Counted from the first letter of the stretch, positions 27,939 through 38,390 are shown. The stretch is DNA of 64,000 nucleotides from Shinella lacus (GCF_010994755.1 NZ_WHSB02000007.1:248001-312000), one strand, 5' to 3'. The notes: generated from the letters alone by a model not told the origin. Numbers and translations are program-made.

Positions 27939-29936
27939 ATGGATACCATCATCAAGGCAATCGTCTTCCTTCCTTTGACCGGCTTCCTGATCGCCGGCAT
28001 CGGCGGCAATGCCATCGGCGCCAAGGCGTCCGAATATGTCACCTCCGGTTTCATGATCCTGGCGGCAGTCCTGTCGTGGATCGTCTTCTTCGACGTCGCC
28101 ATGGGCGAGACGGAGATGATCAAGGTCAGCGTGCTGCGCTGGATCCAGTCCGGCGGCTTCGATGTCGAATGGGCATTCCGCGTCGATACGCTGACGGCCG
28201 TCATGCTCGTCGTCGTCAATTCGGTCTCGACGCTCGTGCACATCTATTCGATCGGCTACATGCACCACGACCCGCATCGGCCGCGCTTCTTCGCGTACCT
28301 GTCGCTCTTCACCTTCGCCATGCTCATGCTGGTGACGTCGGACAACCTGCTTCAGATGTTCTTCGGCTGGGAAGGCGTGGGCCTCGCGTCCTACCTGCTG
28401 ATCGGCTTCTGGTACAAGAAGCCGTCCGCCTGCGCGGCCGCGATGAAGGCCTTCATCGTCAACCGCGTCGGCGACTTTGGCTTCGCGCTCGGCATCTTCT
28501 CGGTCTTCGTGCTGTTCGGCTCGATCAATTTCGAGACGATCTTCGCCACCGCCGCGACCTACCTGCCGGCGGAAGGGGCTGCGGACGCCACCGCGCCCGT
28601 CATCAACCTCTTCGGCATGACACTCGACAAGTCGCATGCGCTGACCGCCACCTGCCTGCTGCTCTTCATGGGCGCGATGGGCAAGTCGGCGCAGTTCCTT
28701 CTGCACACCTGGCTGCCGGACGCCATGGAAGGCCCGACCCCGGTTTCGGCCCTCATCCATGCCGCGACCATGGTCACCGCCGGCGTCTTCCTCGTCGCCC
28801 GCATGTCGCCGCTGTTCGAACTGTCGCACACCGCCCTCATGGTCGTGACGCTGATCGGCGCGATCACCGCCTTCTTCGCGGCGACCGTCGGCCTCGTGCA
28901 GAACGACATCAAGCGCGTCATCGCCTATTCGACCTGCTCGCAGCTCGGCTACATGTTCGTGGCGCTCGGCATCGGCGCCTACGGCGCGGCGATCTTCCAC
29001 CTCTTCACGCACGCCTTCTTCAAGGCATTGCTGTTCCTTGGCGCAGGCTCCGTCATCCACGCCGTCGATGGCGAGCAGGACATGCGCTACATGGGGGGCC
29101 TTCGCAAACACATCCCGATTACCTTCTGGATGATGACGATCGGCACGCTGGCGCTGACCGGCGTCGGCATCCCGGGCACGATCATCGGTTTCGCCGGCTT
29201 CTTCTCGAAGGACGCGATCATCGAATCGGCCTTTGCCTCGCACAGCCCGGTCGCCGGCTTCGCCTTCGTGCTGCTGGTCATCGCAGCGCTCTTCACAAGC
29301 TTCTACTCCTGGCGCCTGGCCTTCATGACCTTCTTCGGCAAGCCGCGCGCGTCGGCGGATGTCATGCACCACGTCCATGAAAGCCCGGCCGTGATGCTGA
29401 TCCCGCTCTACCTGCTGGCCGCCGGCGCGGTCGTCGCGGGCGTGATCTTCGTCGAATATTTCTACGGCCATCACTATGGCGAGTTCTGGCAGGGCGCCCT
29501 GTTCACGCTGCCTGAGAACGAGCTGGTCAACGAGTACCACCACGTTCCACTTTGGGTGAAGTGGAGCCCGTTCGCCGCCATGGCGCTCGGCTTCGTCACC
29601 GCCTGGTACATGTACATCCGCTCGCCGGAAACGCCGAAATACCTCGCCGAGCAGCATCGCGGTCTCTACCAGTTCCTGCTCAACAAGTGGTACTTCGACG
29701 AACTCTACGACTTCCTCTTCGTCCGTCCCGCCATGCGGATCGGCAAGTTCCTCTGGAAGAAGGGTGACGGCACCGTCATCGACGGCCTCGGCCCGAACGG
29801 CATCGCCGCCCGCGTCATGGACGTCACGGATCGCGTCGTGCGCCTCCAGACCGGTTACCTCTATCACTACGCATTCGCGATGCTGCTGGGTATTGCAGCA
29901 CTCGTCACCTGGATGATGCTCGGGAGCTCCCTCTGA
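27939..29936 (+). CDS. nuoL: NADH-quinone oxidoreductase subunit L
   Basis: A 665-aa ND5-like antiporter subunit at the distal end of the membrane arm. Core motifs include [19 protein letters not shown] with the pump Glu, [24 protein letters not shown], and the lateral-helix C-terminal region around [17 protein letters not shown]. The stop overlaps the nuoM start (TGATG). Confidence 0.97.
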   Translation: MDTIIKAIVFLPLTGFLIAGIGGNAIGAKASEYVTSGFMILAAVLSWIVFFDVAMGETEMIKVSVLRWIQSGGFDVEWAFRVDTLTAVMLVVVNSVSTLVHIYSIGYMHHDPHRPRFFAYLSLFTFAMLMLVTSDNLLQMFFGWEGVGLASYLLIGFWYKKPSACAAAMKAFIVNRVGDFGFALGIFSVFVLFGSINFETIFATAATYLPAEGAADATAPVINLFGMTLDKSHALTATCLLLFMGAMGKSAQFLLHTWLPDAMEGPTPVSALIHAATMVTAGVFLVARMSPLFELSHTALMVVTLIGAITAFFAATVGLVQNDIKRVIAYSTCSQLGYMFVALGIGAYGAAIFHLFTHAFFKALLFLGAGSVIHAVDGEQDMRYMGGLRKHIPITFWMMTIGTLALTGVGIPGTIIGFAGFFSKDAIIESAFASHSPVAGFAFVLLVIAALFTSFYSWRLAFMTFFGKPRASADVMHHVHESPAVMLIPLYLLAAGAVVAGVIFVEYFYGHHYGEFWQGALFTLPENELVNEYHHVPLWVKWSPFAAMALGFVTAWYMYIRSPETPKYLAEQHRGLYQFLLNKWYFDELYDFLFVRPAMRIGKFLWKKGDGTVIDGLGPNGIAARVMDVTDRVVRLQTGYLYHYAFAMLLGIAALVTWMMLGSSL

Positions 29937-31447
29937 TGACCGATTGGCCCATTCTTTCAGCGGTCACATTCCTCCCGCTCGTCGGCGTGGCGCTTCTGCT
30001 GCTGACCCGCGAGGATAGCCCCTATGGTCGCCGCAACATCCTGAATGTCGCGCTTCTGACGACGGTCTTCACCTTCGTCCTCTCGCTCTTCATCTGGATC
30101 GGCTTCGACAATGCGAACCCGGGCTTCCAGATGGTCGAGAAGGCCGAATGGCTCGGCACCGGCATTTCATACCATCTCGGCGTCGACGGCATCTCCATGC
30201 TGTTCGTCATCCTGTCGACGTTCCTGATGCCCTTCTGCGTGCTTGCAAGCTGGCATTCGGTCGAAAAGCGCCTGCGCGAATACATGATCGCCTTCCTGCT
30301 CCTGGAAGTGTTCATGGTCGGCGTCTTCGTGTCGCTCGATATCGTGCTGTTCTACGTCTTCTTCGAAGCCGGCCTCATCCCGATGTTCATCATCATCGGC
30401 GTGTGGGGCGGCAAGGATCGCGTCTACGCCTCCTACAAGTTCTTCCTCTACACGCTGCTCGGCTCGGTGCTGATGCTGCTCGCCATCATGGCGATGTACT
30501 GGCAGGCCGGCACGACCGATATCACCGAACTGCTCGCCTACAACTTCCCGGCCCACATGCAGACCTGGCTGTGGCTCGCCTTCTTCGCCTCCTTCGCGGT
30601 GAAGATGCCGATGTGGCCGGTGCACACCTGGCTTCCGGATGCGCACGTCCAGGCGCCGACGGCGGGCTCGGTCATCCTGGCCGGCGTGCTCTTGAAGCTC
30701 GGCGGCTACGGTTTCATCCGCTTCTCGCTCGCCATGTTCCCGCTGGCTTCGGACTACTTCGCACCCTTCGTCTTCGCGCTGTCGGTCATCGCCATCATCT
30801 ACACCTCGCTGGTGGCGCTGATGCAGGACGACATCAAGAAGCTGATCGCCTATTCGTCGGTCGCCCACATGGGCTACGTCACCATGGGCATCTTCGCGGC
30901 GAATGCGCAGGGTCTCCAGGGCGCCATTTTCCAGATGCTGTCGCACGGCATCGTCTCCGGCGCGCTCTTCCTCTGCGTCGGCGTCGTCTATGACCGGCTG
31001 CACACCCGCGAGATCTCGGCTTACGGCGGCCTCGTCAACAACATGCCGAAATATGCCGTCGCCTTCATGATCCTCACCATGGCGAATGTCGGCCTTCCCG
31101 GCACCTCGGGCTTCGTCGGCGAAATCATGACGCTGGTCGGCGTCTTCCGCGCCAACACCTGGGTCGCCTTCTTCGCCACGACGGGCGTCATCCTTTCGGC
31201 CTCCTATGCGCTCTGGCTCTATCGCCGGGTGATCTTCGGTGCGCTGGAGAAGGAAAGCCTGAAATCGCTGCTCGACCTCGATCTGCGCGAGAAGCTGCTG
31301 CTTTATCCGCTCGTGATCCTCACGATCTTCTACGGCGTCTATCCGGCGCCGGTGTTCGATGCGACGGCGGCTTCGGTCGACGCGCTGCTCAATAACTACT
31401 CCGCGGCTCTGCAGGCGGCGCAACCTGTTGCGCTTTCGGCGAACTGA
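29936..31447 (+). CDS. nuoM: NADH-quinone oxidoreductase subunit M
   Basis: A 503-aa ND4-like antiporter subunit. The proton-channel Glu region [21 protein letters not shown] and the Lys-containing [21 protein letters not shown] are intact. It starts within the nuoL stop codon and ends 16 bases before nuoN. Confidence 0.97.
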   Translation: MTDWPILSAVTFLPLVGVALLLLTREDSPYGRRNILNVALLTTVFTFVLSLFIWIGFDNANPGFQMVEKAEWLGTGISYHLGVDGISMLFVILSTFLMPFCVLASWHSVEKRLREYMIAFLLLEVFMVGVFVSLDIVLFYVFFEAGLIPMFIIIGVWGGKDRVYASYKFFLYTLLGSVLMLLAIMAMYWQAGTTDITELLAYNFPAHMQTWLWLAFFASFAVKMPMWPVHTWLPDAHVQAPTAGSVILAGVLLKLGGYGFIRFSLAMFPLASDYFAPFVFALSVIAIIYTSLVALMQDDIKKLIAYSSVAHMGYVTMGIFAANAQGLQGAIFQMLSHGIVSGALFLCVGVVYDRLHTREISAYGGLVNNMPKYAVAFMILTMANVGLPGTSGFVGEIMTLVGVFRANTWVAFFATTGVILSASYALWLYRRVIFGALEKESLKSLLDLDLREKLLLYPLVILTIFYGVYPAPVFDATAASVDALLNNYSAALQAAQPVALSAN

Positions 31448-31463
31448 CGACGGGACCCAAGAC

Positions 31464-32906
31464 ATGACTGCTGATACTATCCTCGCCAGCCTTCAGCTCT
31501 CGCTCCCGGAGATCATTCTTGCCGTCGGCGCGCTCGCCTTGCTGATGATCGGTGTCTTCTCCGGCGAACGCTCGGGCACCACCGTCATCGGGCTTGCCGT
31601 CGCGCTTCTGATCATCTCCGGCCTCTGGCTGGTGCTCGCCACGGGCGAGGGCCAGGCCTATGGCGGCGCCTTCGTCTCCGATGCCTTCGCCAAGTTCATG
31701 AAGGTGCTGGCGCTGATCGGCTCCATCACCGCCATGGTGATGACCGTCGGCCATGCCCGCTCGGAACAGCTCGACCGCTTCGAGTTCCCGGTGCTCATCG
31801 TGCTGTCGACGCTCGGCATGCTGTTGATGATCTCGGCCAACAGCCTGCTGTCGCTCTACCTCGCGCTGGAACTCCAGTCGCTGGCGCTCTATGTCGTCGC
31901 CGCGATCAACCGCGACAGCCTGCGCTCGACGGAAGCGGGCCTGAAATACTTTGTGCTCGGTGCACTCTCCTCCGGCATGCTGCTTTATGGCATGTCGCTG
32001 GTCTACGGCTTCACCGGCCATATCGGCTTCCAGGAAATCGCGGCAGCGCTGACCGCCGAAGGCCGTTCGCTCGGCCTCGTGTTCGGCCTGGTCTTCATCC
32101 TCGCCGGCCTTGCCTTCAAGATCTCGGCCGTGCCGTTCCACATGTGGACACCGGACGTCTATGAAGGCGCGCCGACCCCGGTCACGGCCTTCTTCGCCGC
32201 CGCCCCCAAGGTCGCCGCCATGGCCATGCTGGTGCGCATCGTCATCGAGGCCTTCGAGCCTGTCGTTGCCGACTGGCAGCAGGTCATCGTCTTCATCTCG
32301 ATCGCCTCCATGCTGCTCGGTTCGTTCGCGGCCATCGGCCAGCGCAACATCAAGCGCCTGATGGCCTATTCCTCGATCGGCCACATGGGCTATGCGCTGG
32401 TCGGCCTTGCCGCCGGCTCCATGGCCGGCGTGCGCGGCGTGGCACTCTACATGCTCATCTACATGGTCATGACGCTCGGCACCTTCGCCTGCATCCTCGC
32501 CATGCGCCGCAAGGAAGGCGGCAATGTCGAGAACATCGACGATCTCGCCGGCCTGTCCACGACCAACCCCTTCATGGCGACGGTACTGACGATCCTGATG
32601 TTCTCGCTCGCCGGCATCCCGCCGATGGCAGGCTTCTTCGCAAAGTACTTCGTCTTCATGGCGGCGATCGAAGCGCATCTCTACGCGCTCGCCATCATCG
32701 GCGTGCTCGCTTCCGTCGTCGGCGCCTACTACTACCTGCGCATCATCAAGGTCATGTGGTTCGACGAGGCGACCGGCGAGTTCGCCCGCACCGCCGGCGA
32801 GTTGAAGCTGGTCTTCGGCCTCTCCGGCCTGTTCGTCGTCGGTTATGTGCTGATCGGCGGCCCGATCGGCGCGGCGGCCGAAGCCGCGGCGCGGACCTTC
32901 TTTTGA
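31464..32906 (+). CDS. nuoN: NADH-quinone oxidoreductase subunit N
   Basis: A 480-aa ND2-like antiporter subunit, last of the 14 canonical genes. The motif [16 protein letters not shown] and the later [21 protein letters not shown] are clear. ATG 31464 ([13 protein letters not shown]) is preferred over in-frame starts inside nuoM. birA begins 23 bases after its stop. Confidence 0.97.
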   Translation: MTADTILASLQLSLPEIILAVGALALLMIGVFSGERSGTTVIGLAVALLIISGLWLVLATGEGQAYGGAFVSDAFAKFMKVLALIGSITAMVMTVGHARSEQLDRFEFPVLIVLSTLGMLLMISANSLLSLYLALELQSLALYVVAAINRDSLRSTEAGLKYFVLGALSSGMLLYGMSLVYGFTGHIGFQEIAAALTAEGRSLGLVFGLVFILAGLAFKISAVPFHMWTPDVYEGAPTPVTAFFAAAPKVAAMAMLVRIVIEAFEPVVADWQQVIVFISIASMLLGSFAAIGQRNIKRLMAYSSIGHMGYALVGLAAGSMAGVRGVALYMLIYMVMTLGTFACILAMRRKEGGNVENIDDLAGLSTTNPFMATVLTILMFSLAGIPPMAGFFAKYFVFMAAIEAHLYALAIIGVLASVVGAYYYLRIIKVMWFDEATGEFARTAGELKLVFGLSGLFVVGYVLIGGPIGAAAEAAARTFF

Positions 32907-32929
32907 GCGGGTCCGAAAATCCTCGCCGG

Positions 32930-33670
32930 ATGTCGCTCGACGACTTCCGGCACGAGGCGCTCGCTGAAGTGGGCTCGACCAATACGGAATGCCTGGAGCG
33001 CGCCCGAAAGGGCGCGCTTTCCGGTCTCTGGATCACCGCGGAACGCCAGACGGGCGGGCGCGGCCGGCGCGGGCGGGCCTGGTTCTCCGAGCCCGGCAAT
33101 CTCTACGCCTCGCTGATGCTGATCGACCCGGCGCCGATGGACCGGCTCGGCTCCCTGCCGCTCGCCGTCGCCGTCGCCGTGCAGGCCGCCGTCAGCCGCA
33201 TCATGCCGCTCGATGCACCCGATGTGCTGGTCAAGTGGCCAAACGACATTCTGGTCGACCGCCGCAAGGTCTGCGGCATCCTCATCGAGGGGGAGACGCT
33301 GCCCGATGGCCGGCATGGACTGGTGATCGGCATCGGCATCAATGTCGCCGTGGCGCCCGATGCGGGGCTCTATCCGGTCGCCACCCTGCGCGAATTCGGC
33401 GCCTCCGCTTCCCCTGACGAATTGTTCGCCTACCTCTTCCAGTCGATGGCCGAAACGCTGTCGCTGTGGGACGCCGGACGGGGGATTTCGGCCATCATGG
33501 AACGCTGGAAAAAGGTCGCCGGCGGCATCGGGGAAAACATAACGGTCAACCTTCCCGACCGTTCTATTTCCGGGCGCTTTTCCGGAATTGATGATACAGG
33601 TCTCCTGAAACTGGAGATGGATGACGGCGGCACGCGACTGATCGCGGCCGGCGACGTGTTTTTTGGATAG
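32930..33670 (+). CDS. birA: Biotin--[acetyl-CoA-carboxylase] ligase
   Basis: A 246-aa catalytic-only biotin protein ligase: it makes biotinyl-AMP and transfers biotin to carboxylase lysines. Motif TGGRGRRGRAWFSEPGNLYAS (about 41-61), the KWPNDILV segment (about 102-109) and the small C-terminal domain are present. The N-terminal DNA-binding domain of E. coli BirA is missing, so it should not act as a repressor. ATG 32930 is chosen; a TTG at 32903, overlapping the nuoN stop, is an alternative. It is probably transcribed with nuo, but a hairpin at 32997-33018 may limit this. Confidence 0.93.
   Translation: MSLDDFRHEALAEVGSTNTECLERARKGALSGLWITAERQTGGRGRRGRAWFSEPGNLYASLMLIDPAPMDRLGSLPLAVAVAVQAAVSRIMPLDAPDVLVKWPNDILVDRRKVCGILIEGETLPDGRHGLVIGIGINVAVAPDAGLYPVATLREFGASASPDELFAYLFQSMAETLSLWDAGRGISAIMERWKKVAGGIGENITVNLPDRSISGRFSGIDDTGLLKLEMDDGGTRLIAAGDVFFG
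32997..33018 (+). terminator. Terminator-like hairpin inside the 5' end of birA
   Basis: AGCGCGCCC (32997-33005), GAAA tetraloop, GGGCGCGCT (33010-33018) followed by TT. The 9-bp, mostly GC stem starts 91 bases after the nuoN stop and lies in codons of birA (ERARKGALS). It could attenuate read-through from the nuo operon or protect the nuo mRNA 3' end. The T-run is too short for a strong intrinsic terminator. Confidence 0.4.
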
Positions 33671-33685
33671 GAATTTTTGAAGCCG

Positions 33686-35353
33686 ATGGCAAAAGAAGAC
33701 GAACTGGTATTCCTGCCGCTGGGCGGCGTCGGCGAAATCGGCATGAACCTCGCGCTCTACGGCTACGGCCCGAAGGCCAGCCGCCAGTGGATCATGGTCG
33801 ATTGCGGCGTCACCTTTCCGGGGCCGGACCTGCCGGGCGTCGATCTGGTGCTGCCCGATATCCGCTTCCTCGCCAAGGAGCGCGAGAAGCTCAAGGGCAT
33901 CATCATCACCCATGCGCACGAGGACCATTACGGCGCGCTGAACGAGCTGTGGCCGGGCCTCAACGTGCCGGTCTATGCCTCTCCGTTCACCGCCGGCATG
34001 CTGGAAGCCAAGCGCAATTACGAGAAGAGCCGCACCGAAATCCCGATCACCATCTTCAAGGAAGGCGACCGCATCAATGTCGGGCCGTTCGAGATCGAGG
34101 CGATCGGCGTCAACCACTCCATCCCCGAGCCGATGTCGTTGGCGATCAAGACGCCGCTCGGCACCGTCATCCACACCGGCGACTGGAAGATCGACCTCGA
34201 CCCGTCGCTCGGGCCGCTCACCGACGAGACGCGCTTTCGCAAGCTCGGCGACGAGGGCGTGCTGGCGCTGATCTGCGACAGCACGAATGCCCTTCGCGAC
34301 GGCGTCTCGCCCTCCGAGCGCGAAGTCTCCGAAAGCCTCACCAAGATCATCGAGAGCGCCGAGGGCAGGGTGGGCATCACCACCTTCTCGTCCAATGTCG
34401 GCCGCATCCGGTCGATCGCGCAGGCCGCCGAAGCCGCCGGCCGCGAGGTGCTGCTGCTCGGCAGTTCCATGAAGCGCGTGACGGAAGTCGCCCGTGACAT
34501 CGGCCTCATGGAAGGCCTGAAGCCCTTCATCGCGGAAGACGAGTTCGGCTATATCCCGCGCGACAAGGTCGTCGTCATCCTGACCGGCAGCCAGGGCGAG
34601 CCCCGTGCGGCGCTGGCCAAGATCGCCCGCGACGAGATGCGCAACGTCGCCTTCACGGATGGCGACACAATCATCTTTTCCTCGCGCGCCATTCCCGGCA
34701 ACGAGAAGGCGATCAACGACATCAAGAACGGCCTGGTCGACCAAGGCATCAACGTCATCACCGACAGCGAGGCGCTGGTTCACGTCTCCGGCCACCCGCG
34801 CCGGCACGAACTGCAGCAGATGTACGGCTGGACGCGCCCGAAGATGGTCGTGCCCGTGCATGGCGAGGCAGCACACCTGACCGCCCATGCCCAGCTCGCC
34901 GAACAGTCCGGCATCGCGCAGGTGCCGCGCGTGCGCAACGGCGATGTCCTGAAGCTCGCCCCCGGCGTGCCCGAGGTCGTCGACCACGCGCCGTTCGGCC
35001 GCATCTTCAAGGATGGCAACCTCATCGGCGACTACGAGGAAATGGGCATCGGCGACCGCCGCAAGCTCGCCTTCGTCGGCCACGTCGCCGTCAGCATCCT
35101 GCTCGACAACCGCTTCGATTTCATGGGCGATCCCGAGGTGGAACCCTTCGGCCTGCCGCAGTTCGACGACGAGGGCGAGGACATGGGCGACACACTCTAC
35201 GACGCCGTGCTCGGCGCCGTTGAAAGCATCCCGCGCGCCCGCCGCAAGGACCTGGAGATGGTGCGCGAAGCCGTGCGTCGCGCCGTGCGCTCCACGGCAA
35301 ATGAGATCTGGGGCAAGAAGCCTGTGGTCACGGTGTTTTTGACGAAGGTGTGA
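33686..35353 (+). CDS. rnj: Ribonuclease J
   Basis: A 555-aa metallo-beta-lactamase/beta-CASP ribonuclease. The HxHxDH motif is THAHEDHYG (about 75-83). Other landmarks are IHTGDWKID (about 168-176), the beta-CASP SGHPRRHELQQM (about 370-381), and a C-terminal domain ending VVTVFLTKV. It acts in RNA maturation and decay, including 5' exonuclease activity in alphaproteobacteria. ATG 33686 (MAKEDELVFLPLGG) gives the usual N-terminus; a TTG at 33677 is in frame and has AGGA four bases upstream, so it cannot be excluded. It follows birA after 15 bases. Confidence 0.94.
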   Translation: MAKEDELVFLPLGGVGEIGMNLALYGYGPKASRQWIMVDCGVTFPGPDLPGVDLVLPDIRFLAKEREKLKGIIITHAHEDHYGALNELWPGLNVPVYASPFTAGMLEAKRNYEKSRTEIPITIFKEGDRINVGPFEIEAIGVNHSIPEPMSLAIKTPLGTVIHTGDWKIDLDPSLGPLTDETRFRKLGDEGVLALICDSTNALRDGVSPSEREVSESLTKIIESAEGRVGITTFSSNVGRIRSIAQAAEAAGREVLLLGSSMKRVTEVARDIGLMEGLKPFIAEDEFGYIPRDKVVVILTGSQGEPRAALAKIARDEMRNVAFTDGDTIIFSSRAIPGNEKAINDIKNGLVDQGINVITDSEALVHVSGHPRRHELQQMYGWTRPKMVVPVHGEAAHLTAHAQLAEQSGIAQVPRVRNGDVLKLAPGVPEVVDHAPFGRIFKDGNLIGDYEEMGIGDRRKLAFVGHVAVSILLDNRFDFMGDPEVEPFGLPQFDDEGEDMGDTLYDAVLGAVESIPRARRKDLEMVREAVRRAVRSTANEIWGKKPVVTVFLTKV

Positions 35354-35369
35354 TCGGGACAAGCGCCGG

Positions 35370-35521
35370 CCCCTCATCCCGCTGCCGCGACCTTCTCCCC
35401 GCAGGCGGGGAGAAGGGACTTTTGGGCAACGCGTTGCCCCGCTAAGACTTTCGGGGAAAACGGCGCAACATCCCCTTCGCCCCGCTTGCGGGGAGAAGGT
35501 GCCGGCAGGCGGATGAGGGGG
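35370..35521. repeat. RIME-type rhizobial intergenic palindromic element
   Basis: A 152-base element bounded by CCCCTCATCC at 35370 and GGATGAGGGG at 35511. It has two internal inverted arms built on CTTCTCCCCGC...GCGGGGAGAAG (about 35391-35415 and 35475-35498). This matches the known Rhizobium-specific intergenic mosaic element family found in many copies in Rhizobiaceae genomes. It sits between rnj and the epimerase gene and could fold into a cruciform or RNA hairpin that separates the two units. Confidence 0.8.
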
Positions 35522-35556
35522 CTGTCCCGACGACTGCTCTGTAAGAGGAGAACCCC

Positions 35557-35961
35557 ATGCTCGGCAAAGTCAACCACATCGCCATCGCCGTGCCGGACAT
35601 GGCTGCTGCCACGGCGACCTACCGCGATACGCTCGGCGCAAAAGTCTCCCCGCCGCAGGCACTGCCGGAGCATGGCGTGACGGTGGTTTTTGTCGAGCTG
35701 CCGAACACCAAGGTGGAACTGCTGGAGCCGCTCGGTGACGCTTCGCCGATCAGCACCTTCCTCGAAAAATCCCCCGCCGGCGGCATGCACCATATCTGCT
35801 ATGAGGTGGATGACATCGTCGCCGCCCGCGACCGGCTGGCGGCGAACGGTGCGCGTGTGCTGGGCGACGGCAATCCGAAGATCGGCGCTCATGGCAAGCC
35901 GGTGCTCTTCCTGCATCCCAAGGATTTTTTCGGCACGCTGGTCGAGCTCGAAGAGGTGTGA
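35557..35961 (+). CDS. mce: Methylmalonyl-CoA epimerase
   Basis: A 134-aa vicinal-oxygen-chelate protein. Metal ligands are in VNHIAIAVPD (His7), in VELLEPLG (Glu) and in MHHICYEVDD, with a last Glu in GTLVELEEV. It interconverts R- and S-methylmalonyl-CoA, linking propionyl-CoA breakdown to succinyl-CoA. GAGGAGA precedes ATG 35557. It is followed by the DUF1467 gene at 36040, a pair often seen in rhizobia. Confidence 0.93.
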   Translation: MLGKVNHIAIAVPDMAAATATYRDTLGAKVSPPQALPEHGVTVVFVELPNTKVELLEPLGDASPISTFLEKSPAGGMHHICYEVDDIVAARDRLAANGARVLGDGNPKIGAHGKPVLFLHPKDFFGTLVELEEV

Positions 35962-36039
35962 CAGCACGCCGCCCTCATGCCGTTTGAACTTCACCTGCGA
36001 CCGGCGTAAAAGACCGGCTGTCGCACGAGGGTCTCATCC

Positions 36040-36309
36040 ATGCAGTGGTTTTCCTACTTCGCCGTCTATTTCATCGTCTGGTGGATGACGCTCTTTGCCG
36101 TGCTGCCCTTCGGGCTGAAGACGCAGGCCGAAGCCGAGGAGGTGGTGCCCGGCACGGTGGAAAGCGCGCCTGCGCGTTTTCGGGGCGGCCGCGTGATGCT
36201 GATCACGACGATCGTTTCCGCCGTGGTCTACGGCTGTTGGTACGTGCTGTCGGTGCGGCTGGGCTACGGCATCGACTCCATCCCGCAATTCATGCCGGAT
36301 TTTAAATAG
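36040..36309 (+). CDS. DUF1467 family small membrane protein
   Basis: 89 aa with two transmembrane segments (about 3-26 and 52-73) and the family pattern YFIVWWMTLFAVLPFGLKTQAE. Function is unknown. The gene commonly lies between the methylmalonyl-CoA epimerase gene and proS in alphaproteobacteria, as here. Confidence 0.85.
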   Translation: MQWFSYFAVYFIVWWMTLFAVLPFGLKTQAEAEEVVPGTVESAPARFRGGRVMLITTIVSAVVYGCWYVLSVRLGYGIDSIPQFMPDFK

Positions 36310-36584
36310 GCGCCCGCCACAAAGGTTAACGGTGTCACAACGGCCGGAAGCATGATTTTCCAGCCCCTCCGGTGAGCACTGGAAAAGTCTTTCTTTGCCC
36401 CCTGTCATAATGACCGGCAAAAACCCCGAAAAAACGGCGCATAAGCACCCCGCAAGGCGCATCGTGGCACGGCTGGCTTTACCCAGCGTGAGGCGGAGTG
36501 TCGCAGGAGCGGGGACGTGTGCGGCTTTGACGCATGGACCCGGCAGGCGGGCTTATCAAGGGAGGGGCCGTCTTGGCAAAAGGC

Positions 36585-36615
36585 AAAAAAAAACAAGGCT
36601 GAAAGCCTTGTTTTA
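36585..36615. terminator. Bidirectional intrinsic terminator
   Basis: AACAAGGCT (36592-36600), GAA loop, AGCCTTGTT (36604-36612), with A-run 36585-36593 on one side and TTTT on the other. Read on the minus strand the stem is followed by about seven to nine Us, a strong terminator; on the plus strand only a short U-run remains. A strong minus-strand signal implies a minus transcript coming from the proS side. Confidence 0.75.
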
Positions 36616-36768
36616 CAGGTATCGCGTGATCTTTATCCGTTGTGCGGTGGCAGCGTCTACGCGCGCCAAAGATCTGATCCTCCCAAGACTTGACCGCGAA
36701 ATGGCAAGAATTTGTACTTCTTGCCTGTTTTGTGGCCTGAAACTAGCCCAAAGCTTAGGCGTTGTCAT
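36613..36768 (-). CDS. Possible small basic protein (or sRNA) ending at the terminator
   Basis: A 51-codon frame (MTTPKLWASF...KITRYL) whose TAA touches the strong minus-strand terminator at 36585-36615. The peptide is basic. Codon use is unlike the neighbouring genes (many AGG, CAA, CTT, ATA) and there is only a weak AAGCGG ribosome site. It may instead be an antisense or small RNA unit opposite the proS leader. I include it because the terminator needs something to terminate. Confidence 0.25.
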   Translation of the reverse strand: MTTPKLWASFRPQNRQEVQILAISRSSLGRIRSLARVDAATAQRIKITRYL

Positions 36769-36812
36769 CCGCTTTTTTTGCATTTTTGCTACACTGGAAT
36801 AAAATTTTTCCA

Positions 36813-36841
36813 TTGACAACCTGCACGCAATTTCTGTTATT
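36813..36841 (+). promoter_or_regulatory. Predicted sigma70-type promoter of proS
   Basis: TTGACA (36813-36818), 17-base spacer, GTTATT (36836-36841), preceded by an AT-rich stretch. It would give a leader of about 180 bases before the proS ATG at 37027. Confidence 0.55.
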
Positions 36842-37026
36842 GGCGCCCCCATTTTTCCGCCACATTTGTCGCATCCGTCGGTGACGGTGGACAGTGCGCC
36901 GACTCGATGCACGGGCTGGGCCTGCCGGGTTCCCTTCCTCCGGCGAAGCGTTTATGAACGCATCAAAATCAACGTCATTTTGCCCGATTCCCCGAATAGG
37001 GCGGATCAGTCAGTCCGGAACCCGAT

Positions 37027-38355
37027 ATGCGCCTTTCCCGCTTCTTCCTGCCCATCCTCAAGGAAAACCCCAAGGAGGCCGAGATCGTCTCGCACCGGCT
37101 GATGCTACGTGCGGGCATGGTCAAGCAACAGTCCCAGGGCATCTATACCTGGCTGCCGCTGGGCAAGCGTGTCCTCGACAAGGTCAACGCCATCATCCGT
37201 GAGGAGCAGAACCGCGCCGGCGCCATCGAGCTTTTGATGCCGACGCTGCAATCCGCCGAACTCTGGCAGGAAAGCGGCCGCTACGACGCCTATGGCAAGG
37301 AGATGCTGCGCATCAAGGACCGCCAGGAGCGGCCGATGCTCTACGGCCCGACGAACGAGGAGATGATCACCGACGTCTTCCGGTCCTATGTGAAGTCCTA
37401 CAAGGACCTGCCGCTCAACCTCTATCATATCCAGCTGAAGTTCCGCGACGAGATCCGTCCGCGCTTCGGCACCATGCGCTCGCGCGAGTTTCTGATGAAG
37501 GACGCCTATTCCTTCGATCTCAACCGCGAAGGCGCGGTGCACGCCTATAACCGCATGTTCGCGGCCTATCTGCGCACCTTCTCGCGCATGGGTCTGCGCG
37601 CCATTCCGATGCGTGCCGATACCGGCCCGATCGGCGGCGATCTCAGCCACGAATTCATCATCCTCGCCGATACGGGCGAATCGGAAGTCTTCTGCCACAA
37701 GGACTTCCTGAACTTCGACGTTCCGGCCGAAAACACCAACTTCGAGGACGTCGCAGGCCTGAAGGCGATCTTCGACAAGTGGACCTCGCGCTACGCCGCG
37801 ACGTCGGAAATGCACGATGCCCCCGCCTTTGATGCGATCGCTGAAGGCGAGCGCCTGTCCGCCCGCGGCATCGAGGTCGGCCACATCTTCTATTTCGGCA
37901 CGAAATATTCCGAAGCCATGGGCGCCAAGGTGCAGGGCCCGGACGGCAAGGAGCACATCGTGCACATGGGCTCCTACGGCATCGGCCCGACGCGCCTCGT
38001 TCCGGCAATCATCGAAGCGTCCCATGACGAGAACGGCATCATCTGGCCGAAAGCCGTCGCCCCCTTCGAGGCGATCGTCATCAACATGAAGTCCGGCGAC
38101 GACGCCTGCGACGCGGCCTGCGAAAAGATCTACGCCGAACTGCTGAAGGCCGGCATCGACGTGCTTTATGACGACAAGGACGAGCGGGCAGGCGCCAAGT
38201 TCGCGACGGCCGACCTCATCGGTGCGCCGGTGCAGGTCATTGCCGGCCCGCGCGGCGTCGCCAACGGCGAAGTCGAGATCAAGGACCGCAAGACCGGTGC
38301 GCGCGAGACGCTGACCATCGAGGCGGCGATCAACCGCCTGACGTCCGGTAATTGA
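37027..38355 (+). CDS. proS: Prolyl-tRNA synthetase (short, alphaproteobacterial type)
   Basis: A 442-aa class II synthetase that charges tRNA-Pro in the cytoplasm. Motif 1 region ([21 protein letters not shown]), motif 2 ([26 protein letters not shown], about 139-164) and motif 3 ([16 protein letters not shown], about 316-331) are present. The large editing insertion of E. coli ProS is absent, as expected for this compact form. The C-terminal anticodon-binding domain runs from about 340. It ends 35 bases before lolC. Confidence 0.97.
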   Translation: MRLSRFFLPILKENPKEAEIVSHRLMLRAGMVKQQSQGIYTWLPLGKRVLDKVNAIIREEQNRAGAIELLMPTLQSAELWQESGRYDAYGKEMLRIKDRQERPMLYGPTNEEMITDVFRSYVKSYKDLPLNLYHIQLKFRDEIRPRFGTMRSREFLMKDAYSFDLNREGAVHAYNRMFAAYLRTFSRMGLRAIPMRADTGPIGGDLSHEFIILADTGESEVFCHKDFLNFDVPAENTNFEDVAGLKAIFDKWTSRYAATSEMHDAPAFDAIAEGERLSARGIEVGHIFYFGTKYSEAMGAKVQGPDGKEHIVHMGSYGIGPTRLVPAIIEASHDENGIIWPKAVAPFEAIVINMKSGDDACDAACEKIYAELLKAGIDVLYDDKDERAGAKFATADLIGAPVQVIAGPRGVANGEVEIKDRKTGARETLTIEAAINRLTSGN

Positions 38356-38390
38356 TGCGGCGTGCCGGCGCCGGGGCAACGGGAGGGACC

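Larger units (their letters stand above)
36310..37026. other. 717-base region between the DUF1467 gene and proS
   Basis: No long gene can be supported. It contains a bidirectional terminator hairpin (36585-36615), a good sigma70-like promoter for proS (36813-36841) and a possible 51-codon minus-strand ORF (36613-36768). In 36440-36560, ATAAGC (36440-36445) can pair with GCTTAT (36551-36556) and encloses a CTGG-CTTTAC-CCAG hairpin (36472-36485). This could mean a structured RNA, but I recognise no family and the pairing is short. Confidence 0.45.

Noticed and set aside
27912-29867. Long minus-strand open frame opposite nuoL
   Set aside because: Shadow of nuoL; low-complexity His/Asp/Arg/Glu-rich translation and no ribosome site.
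35374-35994. Minus-strand frame covering the RIME element and the epimerase gene
   Set aside because: Antisense of a clear VOC-family gene plus a repeat; not a gene.
36400-36620. Possible 6S RNA, tmRNA, SRP RNA or RNase P RNA
   Set aside because: I looked for the conserved cores of tmRNA, 4.5S and RnpB and did not find them; the closing stem is too short to claim 6S RNA.
36894-37202. Plus-strand frame overlapping the start of proS
   Set aside because: Out of frame with proS, no motif and Arg-rich translation; treated as leader sequence.
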